DNA of 64,000 nucleotides from Solwaraspora sp. WMMD1047. Lineage in GTDB: Bacteria; Actinomycetota; Actinomycetes; Mycobacteriales; Micromonosporaceae. The translations under genes and the position numbers were made by a program. Below, piece after piece: positions 7,524-19,000 of the stretch. Below the pieces are notes generated by a model. It ran no database searches. It saw only the letters and a program-made list of their open reading frames with translations, and was not told the DNA's origin. The first letter of the stretch is position 1. Each line of letters begins with the position of its first letter. The DNA lies in NCBI RefSeq assembly GCF_029626155.1, contig NZ_JARUBL010000001.1:3266501-3330500 (forward strand). The letters run 5' to 3'.

Positions 7524-8858
7524 ATGAAAGCGGATTTCGATGTCCTGATCGTCGGTGGTGGGCCCGCCGGTTCCACGGCCGCCGCCTACCTCGCCAAGGC
7601 GGGCCTCTCCGTGGCCGTCTTCGAGAGTGAGAACTTTCCCCGCCCCCACGTGGGGGAGTCGCTCGTCCCGGCCACCACACCGGTCCTGCTGGACACGGGG
7701 GCCATGGAGAAGGTCGAGCAAGCGGGCTTTCCACGAAAGTACGGCGCGGCCTGGACGACCGCCGAGGAACGCGAGATCCCGCAGAACGGGTTCACCGGGA
7801 TGTCGTACGACTGGACCGCCCAGGTCAAGTTCGGTGAGCGGCAACAGCCCGGCGTCGACCGGGAGTACACCTTCCACGTCGACCGGGGACAGTTCGACCT
7901 GATACTGCTGAAGCACGCGGAGAGTCTCGGCGCCAAAGTGTTCCAGGGCGTCCGTGTCTCCCAGGCGGACTTCGACGACCCTGACGGCGTCAGCCTGACC
8001 TGTCGAATGGGATCGAAAGAGACTCAGGTCTCCGGCCGCATGCTGGTCGACGCCTCGGGTCGGCAGACACTGCTCGGACGGCAGCTCCGCGTGAAGGACC
8101 CGGATCCGGTCTTCGACCAGTACGCCGTACACACCTGGTTCGAGGGTCTCGACCGGAAGGCGCTCGCCGCCAATCCCGAGGAGGTGGACCACATCTACGT
8201 CCACTTCCTGCCGGTGAACGATACCTGGGTGTGGCAGATCCCGATCACGGACACGATCACGAGCATCGGTGTGGTGACGCAGAAGCATCGGTTCCGTGAG
8301 TCGAACACCGATCGCGAGAAGTTCTTCTGGGAGCTGGTGCAGACCCGGCCCGACCTGCACGAGCAACTCAAGTTGTGCACCCGCGTACGCCCCTATAAGT
8401 CCGAGGGCGACTACAGCTACTCGATGCGGCAGATCTGCGGTGACCGCTTTGTGATGATCGGGGACGCGGCCCGTTTCGTCGACCCGATCTTCTCCAGCGG
8501 TGTGAGCATCGCCCTGAACACGGCGCGCCTGGCTTCGTACGACATCCTCGACGCGTTCAAGACCGGGGATTTCTCACACGACCGATTCCGCAATTACGAG
8601 CAGGCGCAGCGTCGCGGCGCCAGGAACTGGTACAACTTCATCTCCATCTACTACCGCCTCAACATCCTCTTCGTCGCATTCGTGCAGGACCCCCGCTACC
8701 GGCTCGACGTCCTCAAGCTGCTGCAGGGCGACATGTGGGACGCGGATCCGGCGGTGCTCCAGGAGATGCGTGAGTTCGTGACCACCGTGGAAAACGACCC
8801 CAACCATCTCTGGCATCCCTACCTGGGCAGCCTCCGGGCCTCCGCCCCGACGATCTGA
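7524..8858 (+). CDS. Flavin-dependent halogenase (carrier-bound substrate type)
   Basis: A 444-aa FAD-dependent oxidoreductase. It has the Rossmann motif GGGPAGS (residues 11-17), the halogenase-type PHVGESLVPAT segment, the fingerprint WVWQIP (residues 235-240, matching WxWxIP) and the second FAD motif GDAARFVDPIFSSGVSIAL. WxWxIP separates halogenases from ordinary monooxygenases, which cannot form hypochlorite in this fold. It needs FADH2 from a partner reductase; the flavin reductase at 40017 is the only candidate here. Translational coupling to the carrier suggests the substrate is carrier-bound, as with PltA-type pyrrole chlorinases. The number and position of chlorines cannot be read from sequence. 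Start 7524 was chosen for GCAGGA just upstream; 7509 is an in-frame alternative. Confidence 0.9.
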   Translation: MKADFDVLIVGGGPAGSTAAAYLAKAGLSVAVFESENFPRPHVGESLVPATTPVLLDTGAMEKVEQAGFPRKYGAAWTTAEEREIPQNGFTGMSYDWTAQVKFGERQQPGVDREYTFHVDRGQFDLILLKHAESLGAKVFQGVRVSQADFDDPDGVSLTCRMGSKETQVSGRMLVDASGRQTLLGRQLRVKDPDPVFDQYAVHTWFEGLDRKALAANPEEVDHIYVHFLPVNDTWVWQIPITDTITSIGVVTQKHRFRESNTDREKFFWELVQTRPDLHEQLKLCTRVRPYKSEGDYSYSMRQICGDRFVMIGDAARFVDPIFSSGVSIALNTARLASYDILDAFKTGDFSHDRFRNYEQAQRRGARNWYNFISIYYRLNILFVAFVQDPRYRLDVLKLLQGDMWDADPAVLQEMREFVTTVENDPNHLWHPYLGSLRASAPTI

Positions 8859-8916
8859 CCGACCCGGCTCCGGTGGCGTCGCCCCGGGGACTCCCGCATC
8901 CCGGCTGAGGTTGGCA

Positions 8917-8953
8917 CAGGCCCACCTGCTCGCACTTCGAGTAGGTGGGCCTG
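8917..8953. terminator. Strong bidirectional hairpin terminator
   Basis: A 16-bp stem with one G-T pair and a 5-nt loop. The left arm starts CAGGCCCACCT at 8917 and the right arm ends AGGTGGGCCTG at 8953. It sits between the halogenase and the end of the convergent minus-strand PKS gene. Confidence 0.85.
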
Positions 8954-9268
8954 CTGCGCATGCCTGGCCCCGCCCTGTCCACTCGGACCGACCGGAACAC
9001 CGGCACCGCGGCCGATCGGGGCCGCAAACCGACCAGCGACTGTGTGGCCTGTGTGAACGGGCGCAGCACACGGCCGCGCGGCCGGCGGCCCGGGGGACCC
9101 GTCGAGACCGTGCCGGGCAGGCACTCCCTACCAGGGAGGTCCCGTGCGTTGATCCCTCGGCGGGATCGGCCGTGGCCTGTGCGTTGGAGAGCCATGGTGG
9201 CGCGTCAGCTGGCCAGGTTCGCAGTGCCGCCGCAAGGGACGGCCGCCAACCCCACCACCGGTCGCTCG

Positions 9269-12200
9269 TCAGCTGAACTCCCGGTCGATCAGCTCGAACA
9301 CCTCGTCCGTGGACGCCGACTCCAGACGGAGGTTCAGCGGGATCTCCTCGGTTGCGGACCCTGCCTCGTCGAGGCGCGACAGAAACGCGTGGACCCGGCG
9401 CCGTATGCCCGAACGTGTCACGTTGTCCAGCTCGGTCGTGACCAGCAGATCGTCCAGCCGGTCGAGCTCGGCCAGGAGCGCCGAACCTCCCGCGACGCCG
9501 TCCATACTGTCCGGGAAGAGCAGGCCGTGCAGATGCACGGCGAGCAGTTGCGGACTGGGATGGTCGAAGGTGGCGGTCGGGGGCAGGCGCAGCCCGGTGG
9601 CGGGGACGAGACGGTTGCGCAACTCGATGGCGGTGAGGGAGTCCAGGCCGAGATCGCGGAAGCCGCGATGGGGGTCGATGGTGTGGGCGGGAGCGGACAG
9701 CACCGTGGCGGTGTGCTCGCGGACGAGTTCCAGGAGGGCCTGGCGTTGTTGGGCCGACGGCATGGCGGCGAGCCGGTGCCGATAGTCGTCGGCGTGCGGA
9801 ACGTCGCTGGCGGTGCGGCGAGTGGGCACGACGGCGAGATGCCGCCACGCGGGGCTGGGCGGCGAGCTCGGCGGAGTTATCCGCGCGGCGAGATGCAACG
9901 GGTGGCGGAGCTGTGTCGCGGTCCGCATCAGCCGAAGGGCGTCCGGGGTGGCCAGGGCGTTGATGCCCTGCCGGTTCACCCGGGCGAGCTGCTGCTCGGA
10001 CAGGTGGGAGGTCATGCCGCTGGCTTCCGCCCACCTTCCCCAGGCCAGGGCCGTGGCCGGTCGGTGTCGGCCAGCCAGCCGCGTGGCGAATGCGTCGAGG
10101 AAGCTGTTCGCCGCGGCGTAGTTGGCCTGGCCCGGACCGCCGAGCAGGCCGCTGCCGGCGGAGAAGAGGATGAACGCCCCGAGCCTGTGCTCAGACGTGA
10201 GGTCCTCCAGGTGCAGCGCGGCGTCGATCTTCGTGGCGAGCACCGGATGCAGATCCGCGGTCGTCTGGGCCGTCAGGATGGCGTCGCGGACGATGCCGGC
10301 GGCGTGCACCACCGCGGTGAGGGGATACTCGGGGGGAATGGCCGCGATCGCCTCCGCGAGGGCGGCCCGATCGCTGACGTCGCACGCGATGATGGTGCAG
10401 GTGGCGCCGTGGCGTTCGACATCGGCGCGCAGCTGCTCGGCGCCGGGTGCGTCAGGTCCCGACCGGGAGAGCAACAGCAGGTGTCCGGCCTGGCCGTTGG
10501 CGGCCAGGTCGCGGGCGACGAGCCCGCCCAGGGTACCGGTACCGCCGGTGATCAGGACGGTTCCCTCGGGCTCGACTGGGGCCGGTACCCGCAACACGTT
10601 CTTGCCGAGGTGACGCGCCTGACTCATGTGCCGCAGCGCCCCGGGGGCGTCGGCGAGGTCCCACGTGGTCAGCGGAGGCATGCTCAGCGTCCCCTGACGG
10701 AACAGGTCGAGGATCTCGGCGAGGATCTTCCCGATGCGCTCCGGGCCCGCGTCGGAGGGGAGAACGGTCCGATAGGTGACGCCCGGATGGTCGGCGCCGA
10801 CCTGCTCCGGGTCGCGGATGTCGGTGCGGCCCATCTCCAGGTAGTGACCGCCCCGGGGAAGCACGCGCAACGTCGCGTCGACCATCTCGCCGGCAAGGGA
10901 GCCCAACGTGATGTCCATGCCCTCCCCTTCGGTGACGGCGAGAAACTCGTCCACGAAGTCCGTCGTACGGGATCCGGCGATGCGGTCGGCGGGAACGCCG
11001 AGTCGGCGGAGGGCGTCGTGCTTGGCGGGGGAGGCGGTGGTGTAGACCTCGGCCTGCCAGTGCCGCGCCAGTTGCAGGGCGGCCTGTCCCACCCCGCCGG
11101 TGGCCGAGTGGATCAACACGCGCTGACCCGCCCGGACACCGGCGATGTCGGAGAGGGCGTAGTACGCGGTCAGGAACACCGTGGGCACCGAGGCGGCCTC
11201 TTCGAACGACCACTCGTCGGGTATCCGGACCAGGGTGCGATGATCGGCGACCGCGGTCGGCCCGAACGACCCCTCGAACATGCCCATCACCCGGTCGCCC
11301 CGGCGCAGCCCGTGCACCCCCTCCCCGACGTCCAGAACCTCGCCAGCCCCTTCGGTGCCGAAGCCGTCCTCGGCCGGCAGCATGCCCAGACCCACCACGA
11401 CGTCGTGGAAGTTGAGCCCGGCCGCCCGTACCCGCAGGCGCACCTGCCACGGTGCCAGCGGCTCCATGACCTCCGGGCAGTCCACCACGCCGATCGCGTC
11501 GAGCTCGCCGGATCCCAGCGGCGCCAGCCGCCAGGCGGAGCCTGTCCCCAGACCCCGCACCCGCAGATCCTGGCCGTCCGCCCGGTGCAGCCGTCCCACG
11601 AGCAGCTGTCCGCCGCGGACCGCCCACTGCGGATCGTCACTCTGGACCAGAGTCGCCAGGATCCGCGTCAGGTCGCTGCCGGGGCTCGTGGCGGGTGGGT
11701 CGTCGTGCCCGCCCCCGACTGCGGGAACGGGCTCCGGCGCGGGGTCGAGGTCCAGGAGGATGAATTGACCAGGATGCTCGGCCTGGGCGGAACGGACCAT
11801 TCCCCAGGCCGCGGCTGCCGCCAGGTCGGTCACGTCGCGCGCGGGATCGGGGGCGGCGTGGGTGCCGACCGCTCCCCGGGTGAGCACCACCAGGCGCGCC
11901 GCGGTCAGGCGGGCGTCGGCAACCCACGCCTGGAGCACCCGCAGCACCTCCTCCGCCACCGTGTGCGCGGCGGCGGCGACCGCCTCCGGTCCGCCGGCGT
12001 CGGAGTGCCCCGCACAGCTGAGCATGACCACCGGCGCAGGGGACGGGCCGGTTTCCGGGCCACCCCGGTCGCCGGCGGCGACGATGGCGGCGATCTCGTC
12101 GATTCCCGCACATCGCCGCACCGCCACACCGGTGGCGTCCAGCAGGCTGCCCACGCCCAAGCGGTCCGGGCCGGTCAGGAGCACCTGCGACGGCAGGGTC

Positions 12201-15200
12201 GGCCCAGGTCCGGACCCGGGCGGGTCGGCGGGTACCCAGTCCAACCGGTACAGCCCCGCCTCCTCGACCGCGCTGTCCGACCGGCGTCCGGCCGCGGCGA
12301 TCTGCCCGGGATCCACCGGGAGGACGGTCAGTGAGTCGATCAGCGCGACGGGCTGCCCCGTGGCGTCGGCGATCGCCAGTCGTACCGTGTTCTCGCCCGC
12401 CGACGTGATGCGCACCCTCGCCCGCATTGCCCCGGTGGCCAACAGCGACACGCCCCGCCAGGCAAAAGGCAGAAAGACGCCGTCGCCGGAGAAGAAGCCA
12501 CCGAGTGACATCGCATGGTTGGGCATGTCGAGCAGCCCGGGGTGGATGCCGAACCGCGCGACGTCGTCGCGCGCTGTCGGCGGTAGCCCGACCTCGACGA
12601 AGAGCTCCCCGTCGCGGCGCCAGACCGCGCTCAGTCCCCGGAAGGACGGTCCGAACACGTAGCCCTTGCCGGCCAGTTCCTCGTACCACCCGTCCACGGG
12701 CACCGCCACCGCGTCGGCGGGCGGCCACGATGCGAAGCTCTCGAACGCGTCGCTGTCCGGCGGCGGCGGGGTTGCGCCGTCGTCGACGGCGACGACGGCA
12801 CGGGCGTGCCGCGTCCATCCTCCCGCACCGGTGGCCGGGCGGGAGAAGACACCGATCTGGCGGCGCCCCTCCCCGTCGGGGACCTCGACCACCACCTGGA
12901 TCCACACCGCCTCCCGATCGGGCACGACCAGCGGCGTCTGCACCACCAACTCCTCGACCCGGCCGCACCCGACCTCGTCCCCGGCCCGCAGCACGATCTC
13001 CAGGAAGGCCGTCCCCGCCAGGAGTACCTGACCCGCGACCCGGTGATCGGCCAGCCACTCCTGGGTGGCCAGCGACAGCCGGCCGGAGAGGATCACCGGG
13101 CCGTCAGCGGCGATCTCCAGGGATGCCGCCAACACTCCATGTGCCACTGGTTTCATGCCTGCACCGGACGCGTCCCCACCCCGGGCCCGCTCCCGCAGCC
13201 AGAACCGCTGGTGGTCGAAGGCGTACGTGGGAAGTTCGGCCGCCCTGCCGTCGCCGGTGATTCGGCGCCAGTCCACCGGAACGCCACGGGCCCAGAGCTG
13301 ACCGGCGGCGGCGACCACGGACTGAGCCTCGGGCCGGTCCGGGTGCAGCGTGGTCGCCTGGACCACGCCGTCCTGATCCGTCGCCTCGCCCGTGCCGACA
13401 GCGAGACACTCGGCCGCCAGCGCCGTCAGACTGCCCGTGGGGCCCAGCTCGAGGAAGCTGTTCACGCCCGCTTCGATCAGGTGACGTACTCCCGCCATGA
13501 ACTCCACCGGCTGCCGGATGTGCTGGGCCCAGTACGCCGGCGAACACGCCTGCTCGGCGGTGAGCACGGTCCCGGTCACATTGGAGACGATCGGAATGCG
13601 CGGGGGGTGGAACGTGAATGCGGACGCCGTCCGGCGGAACTCCTCGACCACCGGGTCCATTCGGGCTGAGTGGAACGCGTGCGTGACCCGGAGCCGCCGT
13701 ACCGAACGGCCCCGGGCGGACCAGCCATCGGCGAGTTCGCCGATCGCCTTCTCGTCGCCGGAGATCACGGTGGCGGCCGGGCCGTTGACCGCGGCGATTT
13801 CGGCGAGCCCCTCGTACGGCCGCAGACTCGGCAGTACCTCGTCCCGCGAGGCCCGTACGGACACCATCGCGCCACCGGCCGGCAGCTCCTGCATCAACCG
13901 CCCGCGCGCGGCCACCAGTGCGCAGGCATCGGGCAGGCTCAGCACGCCGGACAGGTGTGCGGCGGCCAGCTCACCGATCGAGTGGCCGATGAGGAAGTCC
14001 GGCTTCACACCCCAGGACCCGAGCAGCTCGAAGATCGCCACCTCGAGCGCGAACAGTGCGGTCTGCGTGTACAGGGTCTGATCGAGCAGCCCTTCGCCGT
14101 CGGGCCCGACGGAGCCGAACATCACCTCGCGCAGCGGGTACTCCAGATGCTTGTCCATCTGTGCGAACACGGTGTCGAGCGCCCGTGCGAAGACCGGGAA
14201 GGCGGCGTACAGTTCCCTGCCTGCCCCGACCCGTTGAGCTCCCTGGCCGGAGAAGAGGTACGCCAACTTGGATCGGGACCGGACGCTGCCCCGGGCCACG
14301 TCCCAGCTGGGTGATGTACCGTCAGCGTTCCCGCCGTCCAGAAACGACTCCAGCCCGGCCGTCAGCTCGGTCCGGCCAGGTCCGGTGAGCACCAGCCGGT
14401 GCGGGAGGCTGGCCTGGCGGGCAAGTCCCCGGGCCACCTCCGCCACGCCGGCCTCGGGCGACCGGGCCAGGAACGCGCGGAGTCGTTCCGACTGCCCCCG
14501 CAGGCCCTGCGCGCTGCCGCCCGACACAACCCAGGGCATGGCGTCGGCAATGGCGGGATCCGCGTCCTCGACGGGGGCCGGGTCCGACGCTTCGTCCTCC
14601 GGCGGGGTCTCCTCCACTATGACGTGTGCGTTGGTGCCGCTGATCCCGAAGGAGGAGACGCCGGCCCGGCGAACCCGTCCCGCGGCCGGCCGCCACGGCA
14701 CCGGATCGCGGAGCAGCGCGAGGTTTCCGGTGGACCACTCCACCAGCGGAGACGGATTCCGGACGTGCAGCGTTTTCGGCAGGGTCTCCTGACGCATCGC
14801 CATCACGGTCTTGATGATGCCGGCGGCGCCCGCCGCCGCCTGGGTGTGGCCGATGTTCGACTTGACCGTGCCCAGCCAGAGCGGTCGGCGACGGTCCCGC
14901 CCGTAGGCGTCCTGCAGCGCCTGCACCTCGATGGGATCGCCGAGCCGGGTCCCCGTACCGTGCGCTTCCACCAGGTCGACGTCGTCCGGGGTCAGCCCGG
15001 CGTCGGCCAGCGCCTCGCGGATCACGCGTTGCTGCGACGGGCCGTTCGGGGCGGTCAGTCCGTTGCTCGCGCCGTCCTGGTTGACGGCCGAGCCCCGGAT
15101 CACGGCCAGCACCCGGTGGCCGTTGCGCCGGGCGTCCGCCAGGCGTTCCAACAACAGCAGCCCCACCCCTTCAGCGGCGCCGAAGCCGTCGGCTTCGGCC

Positions 15201-16018
15201 GAGAACGCCTTGCACCGGCCGTCCGGCGACAGCGCGCGCTGCTTGGAGAACTCCACGAACAGGGCCGGGTTCGACATCAGCATGACGCCACCGGCCACGG
15301 CCAGTGAGCACTCACGGTGCCGTAGCGCCCGCACCGCGAGGTGGGTGGCCACCAGCGACGATGAGCACGCCGTGTCGACGCTCACCGCCGGCCCCTCCCA
15401 GCCGAAGGCGTAGGCCGCGCGCCCCGACACCACGCTGGTCAGATTGCCCACCACCGCGTGACCGTCGATCCGTTCCGGGGGCTTGGACAGGTCGGAGACG
15501 TACCCGGAGTTCGTCGCGCCGATGTAGGTGCCGGTGGTGCTGCCGCGTAGATCGTGGGGGTTGAGGCCGGCGCGCTCGATGAGTTCCCAGCAGACCTCGA
15601 GCACCAGTCTCTGCTGCGGATCCATACCGAGCGCCTCGCGGGGCGAGATGCCGAACAGTTCGGCGTCGAATCCTGCGATGTCGTCGAGGAAACCGCCGCC
15701 CCGGACATGGGTCTTCCCCGGGCGCTCCGGATCCGGGTCGTACAGATCCTCGTCCCAGCCCCGGTCCTGCGGGAACGGGCCGATCGCGTCGCCGCCGGAC
15801 GCCACCAGGTTCCAGAGGTCCTCGGCGGAATCCACTCCGCCGGGATAGCGGCAGGCCATGGAGACGATCGCGATCGGTTCGCGAGCCGAGGCGGTGAGCT
15901 CGTCGTTCGTCCGCCGCAGTCGTTCGTTCTCCTTCAGGGACGCTCGCAGGGCCTCGACGATCTCCTCGTTCGATGCAGCGCTCACCGTGTTCTTCCCACT
16001 TCCAGAAGTCGTGTTCAC
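9269..16018 (-). CDS. Type I PKS, module 3: KS-AT-DH-ER-KR-ACP
   Basis: A 2249-aa single-module PKS. KS has Cys218 in DTACSSS. AT has Ser680 in GHSIGE plus HAFH, the malonyl-CoA signature. DH has His992 in HRVAG, but the motif ends in Ala1001 where Pro is usual (HxxxGxxxxP); the second DH Asp/His site is [11 protein letters not shown] has [13 protein letters not shown] has GGTGTLGG and Tyr1967 in [12 protein letters not shown] Ser2127 is in GLDSLTA. A full reductive loop predicts a CH2 if DH tolerates the Ala. The N-terminal docking helix is [18 protein letters not shown]; the C-terminus [13 protein letters not shown] is a docking tail. It starts with GTG overlapping the upstream PKS stop (GTGA), so the two are translationally coupled. 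By docking type, the next partner starts with a YLKR helix, best fitting the PKS at 43844. Confidence 0.95.
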   Translation of the reverse strand: MNTTSGSGKNTVSAASNEEIVEALRASLKENERLRRTNDELTASAREPIAIVSMACRYPGGVDSAEDLWNLVASGGDAIGPFPQDRGWDEDLYDPDPERPGKTHVRGGGFLDDIAGFDAELFGISPREALGMDPQQRLVLEVCWELIERAGLNPHDLRGSTTGTYIGATNSGYVSDLSKPPERIDGHAVVGNLTSVVSGRAAYAFGWEGPAVSVDTACSSSLVATHLAVRALRHRECSLAVAGGVMLMSNPALFVEFSKQRALSPDGRCKAFSAEADGFGAAEGVGLLLLERLADARRNGHRVLAVIRGSAVNQDGASNGLTAPNGPSQQRVIREALADAGLTPDDVDLVEAHGTGTRLGDPIEVQALQDAYGRDRRRPLWLGTVKSNIGHTQAAAGAAGIIKTVMAMRQETLPKTLHVRNPSPLVEWSTGNLALLRDPVPWRPAAGRVRRAGVSSFGISGTNAHVIVEETPPEDEASDPAPVEDADPAIADAMPWVVSGGSAQGLRGQSERLRAFLARSPEAGVAEVARGLARQASLPHRLVLTGPGRTELTAGLESFLDGGNADGTSPSWDVARGSVRSRSKLAYLFSGQGAQRVGAGRELYAAFPVFARALDTVFAQMDKHLEYPLREVMFGSVGPDGEGLLDQTLYTQTALFALEVAIFELLGSWGVKPDFLIGHSIGELAAAHLSGVLSLPDACALVAARGRLMQELPAGGAMVSVRASRDEVLPSLRPYEGLAEIAAVNGPAATVISGDEKAIGELADGWSARGRSVRRLRVTHAFHSARMDPVVEEFRRTASAFTFHPPRIPIVSNVTGTVLTAEQACSPAYWAQHIRQPVEFMAGVRHLIEAGVNSFLELGPTGSLTALAAECLAVGTGEATDQDGVVQATTLHPDRPEAQSVVAAAGQLWARGVPVDWRRITGDGRAAELPTYAFDHQRFWLRERARGGDASGAGMKPVAHGVLAASLEIAADGPVILSGRLSLATQEWLADHRVAGQVLLAGTAFLEIVLRAGDEVGCGRVEELVVQTPLVVPDREAVWIQVVVEVPDGEGRRQIGVFSRPATGAGGWTRHARAVVAVDDGATPPPPDSDAFESFASWPPADAVAVPVDGWYEELAGKGYVFGPSFRGLSAVWRRDGELFVEVGLPPTARDDVARFGIHPGLLDMPNHAMSLGGFFSGDGVFLPFAWRGVSLLATGAMRARVRITSAGENTVRLAIADATGQPVALIDSLTVLPVDPGQIAAAGRRSDSAVEEAGLYRLDWVPADPPGSGPGPTLPSQVLLTGPDRLGVGSLLDATGVAVRRCAGIDEIAAIVAAGDRGGPETGPSPAPVVMLSCAGHSDAGGPEAVAAAAHTVAEEVLRVLQAWVADARLTAARLVVLTRGAVGTHAAPDPARDVTDLAAAAAWGMVRSAQAEHPGQFILLDLDPAPEPVPAVGGGHDDPPATSPGSDLTRILATLVQSDDPQWAVRGGQLLVGRLHRADGQDLRVRGLGTGSAWRLAPLGSGELDAIGVVDCPEVMEPLAPWQVRLRVRAAGLNFHDVVVGLGMLPAEDGFGTEGAGEVLDVGEGVHGLRRGDRVMGMFEGSFGPTAVADHRTLVRIPDEWSFEEAASVPTVFLTAYYALSDIAGVRAGQRVLIHSATGGVGQAALQLARHWQAEVYTTASPAKHDALRRLGVPADRIAGSRTTDFVDEFLAVTEGEGMDITLGSLAGEMVDATLRVLPRGGHYLEMGRTDIRDPEQVGADHPGVTYRTVLPSDAGPERIGKILAEILDLFRQGTLSMPPLTTWDLADAPGALRHMSQARHLGKNVLRVPAPVEPEGTVLITGGTGTLGGLVARDLAANGQAGHLLLLSRSGPDAPGAEQLRADVERHGATCTIIACDVSDRAALAEAIAAIPPEYPLTAVVHAAGIVRDAILTAQTTADLHPVLATKIDAALHLEDLTSEHRLGAFILFSAGSGLLGGPGQANYAAANSFLDAFATRLAGRHRPATALAWGRWAEASGMTSHLSEQQLARVNRQGINALATPDALRLMRTATQLRHPLHLAARITPPSSPPSPAWRHLAVVPTRRTASDVPHADDYRHRLAAMPSAQQRQALLELVREHTATVLSAPAHTIDPHRGFRDLGLDSLTAIELRNRLVPATGLRLPPTATFDHPSPQLLAVHLHGLLFPDSMDGVAGGSALLAELDRLDDLLVTTELDNVTRSGIRRRVHAFLSRLDEAGSATEEIPLNLRLESASTDEVFELIDREFS

Positions 16019-19000
16019 GATCGTTGTCCCCGGACGATCCGCAGCAGTTCCTCGACGCCCATGTCGTCGAGCCGGCTCTTCTCCCCAGTGCCGTCAGCGC
16101 CGTCAGTGCCACCATCGGCGAGGGCGGCACCCAGTTGGGTCAGGAGCCACGTCGTGAGCCGCTCGGGGGTGGGGTGGTCGAAGACCAGGGTCGGTGGCAG
16201 CCGTACCCCGAGGAGCGGGACGAGATGGTTCCGGAACTCCAGGCCGGTGACGGAGTCGAAGCCCAGATCGCGGAAGGGCCGACCGGGGGTGATGCCCGTG
16301 GTGTCCGGATGACCGAGCACCTTGGCCGCGTGGGAGCAGACCAGGTCCAGCAGCTCGGTCTCCCGCCGTTCCTCGGGCAGGGCCTGCAGCCGTTGCAGCA
16401 GGGCGGATTCCGGTGCATCCGGGCCGGTGGCGCCGTTGCCGACCATGCCGCGGCCGGCGACCACCTCGGCGATGTCGGCGACCAGACGGGTCGGCCTGTC
16501 CGCGCCGGACGCCGCGACGAACTGCGCCCAGTCCACGTTCGCGACCATCACGAAGGTCTCGTCTCGGACCAGCACCTGCTCCATCACGGTGATCGCCGTT
16601 TCCGGGCTCATCGCCTGGATGCCGTTGCGGTTCAACCAGGTGCTGGGATTGTCGGTCCGGGCGCCTCCGCCGCCGCCCCAGGCGCCCCAGGCGATCGAGG
16701 TGGCCGGCAGGCCGGCAGCCCGGCGATGGTGGGCGAATGCGTCCAGGTAGGCGTTCGAGGCGGCATATGCGCTCTGGCCGATGCTGGGCAGCAGGTTCGC
16801 CCCCGACGAGAAGAGGACGAAGGCCGACAGATTCGTGCCCTGCGTGGCGTGGTGCAGATTGAGCGTGCCCCGCACCTTCGGTCGCAGTACTCGTTCCATC
16901 TGCTCGGGAGGCATGCCGCTCAGGAGGCCGTCGTCGATGACGCAGGCGGTGTGGAAGACCGCGGTGAGGGGCTGGTCCTCCGGTATCAGGGTCAGGGCGT
17001 CGGCGAGTTCGTCGGCGTCGGTGATGTCGCAGGCGGCGATGGTGACCTGGGTGCCCAGCAGCTTGAGTTCGGCACTGAGCGCGTCGGCGTTGGGCGCGTC
17101 GGCGCCGGAGCGGGAGAGCAGCAGGAGGTGGGGGGCACCCCGCCGGGCCAGCCAGCGGGCGGTGTGGGCGGCCACGGTACCGCTGCCGCCGGTGATCAAC
17201 GTCGTGCCGGTGGGTCTCCAGCCCGCGGACCCGGCGACCTGCGGTGTGGGGGCGGGACAACGGGCCAGACGCGCCAGGAAGATCCCGCCGGCCCGGACGG
17301 CGATGTGGGCCTCGTCGGCGTGGTGCGCCAGCGCGGCGATCAACCGGGCGGCGAGGGTCGGGTTGGCCGGGCCGCTCGGCAGATCGAGGTGCGCCACGGG
17401 TTGTCGTAGCTCCAGCCGCGCGGCGCGGAGCAGCCCCGTCACCAGGGCCTGGAGCGGACGGGTGAGCGGTTCGGCGGCGGGATCCGTGGTGACGGCGCCC
17501 GTGGTCGCGACCCACAGCGGTACTTCGGGACACCGCTCGTGTACGTCCTGCACGAGCTGCCCGGTCGCCATCAACCCCACGGGCACGTCCGGGTGCCGCG
17601 GGTGCGGACGCTCGTCCATCGCCAGCAGCGAGACAATGCCCGAGGACTCCCGTCCGACCGGGAGATCCGGCAGCAGTTCGGTCGGGTCGCAGCGGATCTC
17701 CCGCGGCGTGGCGCCGTGTTCGGCGAGGGCGCGCAACACGAGATCGGCCGCCTCCCGGACCGGTGTGCCCGGTGCCGCCTCCGCGGGGGTCAGCACCAGC
17801 CAGGAGCCCCGCAGGGTCGCCGGCGGGTTGCCGACCGCCGGCTTCCAGACGAGTTCATAACGCCAGGCCGCCTCGGCGGCGATCTGCCGCTGCCGACGAC
17901 GCCACGCGGACAGCGCCGGCAGGATCGTGCGCAGTGACATCCTGGCCTGGTCGTCGCCCGCCAGATCGAGTACGGCAGCCACCTCGTCGACGTCCTCCCC
18001 GGTGACCGCATCCCAGAACCGGCCGGTCAGCGCGTCCTCACCGGCCTCCGGCGCGGGCGGGACCGCGGGTGGCTCGACGGCGGGGCCCGACGGATGCAGG
18101 CGCGTCCAGTCGACAGGTACCCCGTGGGTCCAGGCCCGGGCGGCAGCGATGTGGAAGCGGCGGCTACCGCCGTGCTTGCGCAGAAGAGTCGACACGGTGT
18201 GTGCGTCGGCACCGGCCGCCTGGATGCGGTCCTCGATGGCCGGGGTCAACACCGGGTGGCCGCTGACTTCGATGAAGGTGCTGAAGCCCTGGTCGAGAAG
18301 ATCTCGTACGGCCTGGTCGAACAGGACCGGGTGGCGCAGGTTCGCGTACCAGTAGTCGGCGTCGAGCGACCGCCCGTCCGCCAGCCGGCTACCGGTGACG
18401 GTGGACCACAGCGGGGTCCGTCCCGTGGTGGGGGACAGGTGCTGTAGGCCGTCGAGGAGTGTCTGGCGAATCTGGTCGACCTGCGGGCCATGGCCCGCGT
18501 ACTGCGCCTCGAGTTGCCAGGCGCGCACCCGCTGCTCCCGGCAGTGCACCAGGAGCTCGTCGACGGCCTGCGGATCGCCGGTGACGGTGGTGGCCGTCGG
18601 CCCGTTGACCGCGGCCACCGACAGCCGACCCTCCCACCGCTTCAGCCATTCGGCGACCTGGTCGGCCGGCGCGGTCACGGAGACGGCCGTGCCCTGGCCG
18701 GAGATCCGGCGTACCGCGGTGGACCGGCTCACCACCACCCGCACCGCATCCTCCAACGACAACACCCCCGCCACACACGCCGCCGCGATCTCACCCTGCG
18801 AATGACCCACCACCGCCGCCGGCGACACCCCCACCGACTCCCACAACCGCGCCAACCCCACCATCACCGCAAAACACACCGGCTGCACCACATCCACCCG
18901 CTCCCATCCCGGAGCACCCACCACCCCACCCAACACATCAACAACCGACCACCCCGCCTCCCGCTCCACCAACCCCGACACCTCACCCACCACCCCCGCG

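Noticed and set aside
8945-12334. A 1129-codon plus-strand frame opposite module 3
   Set aside because: Antisense shadow of the PKS; composition is typical of third-position GC bias and no motif is visible.
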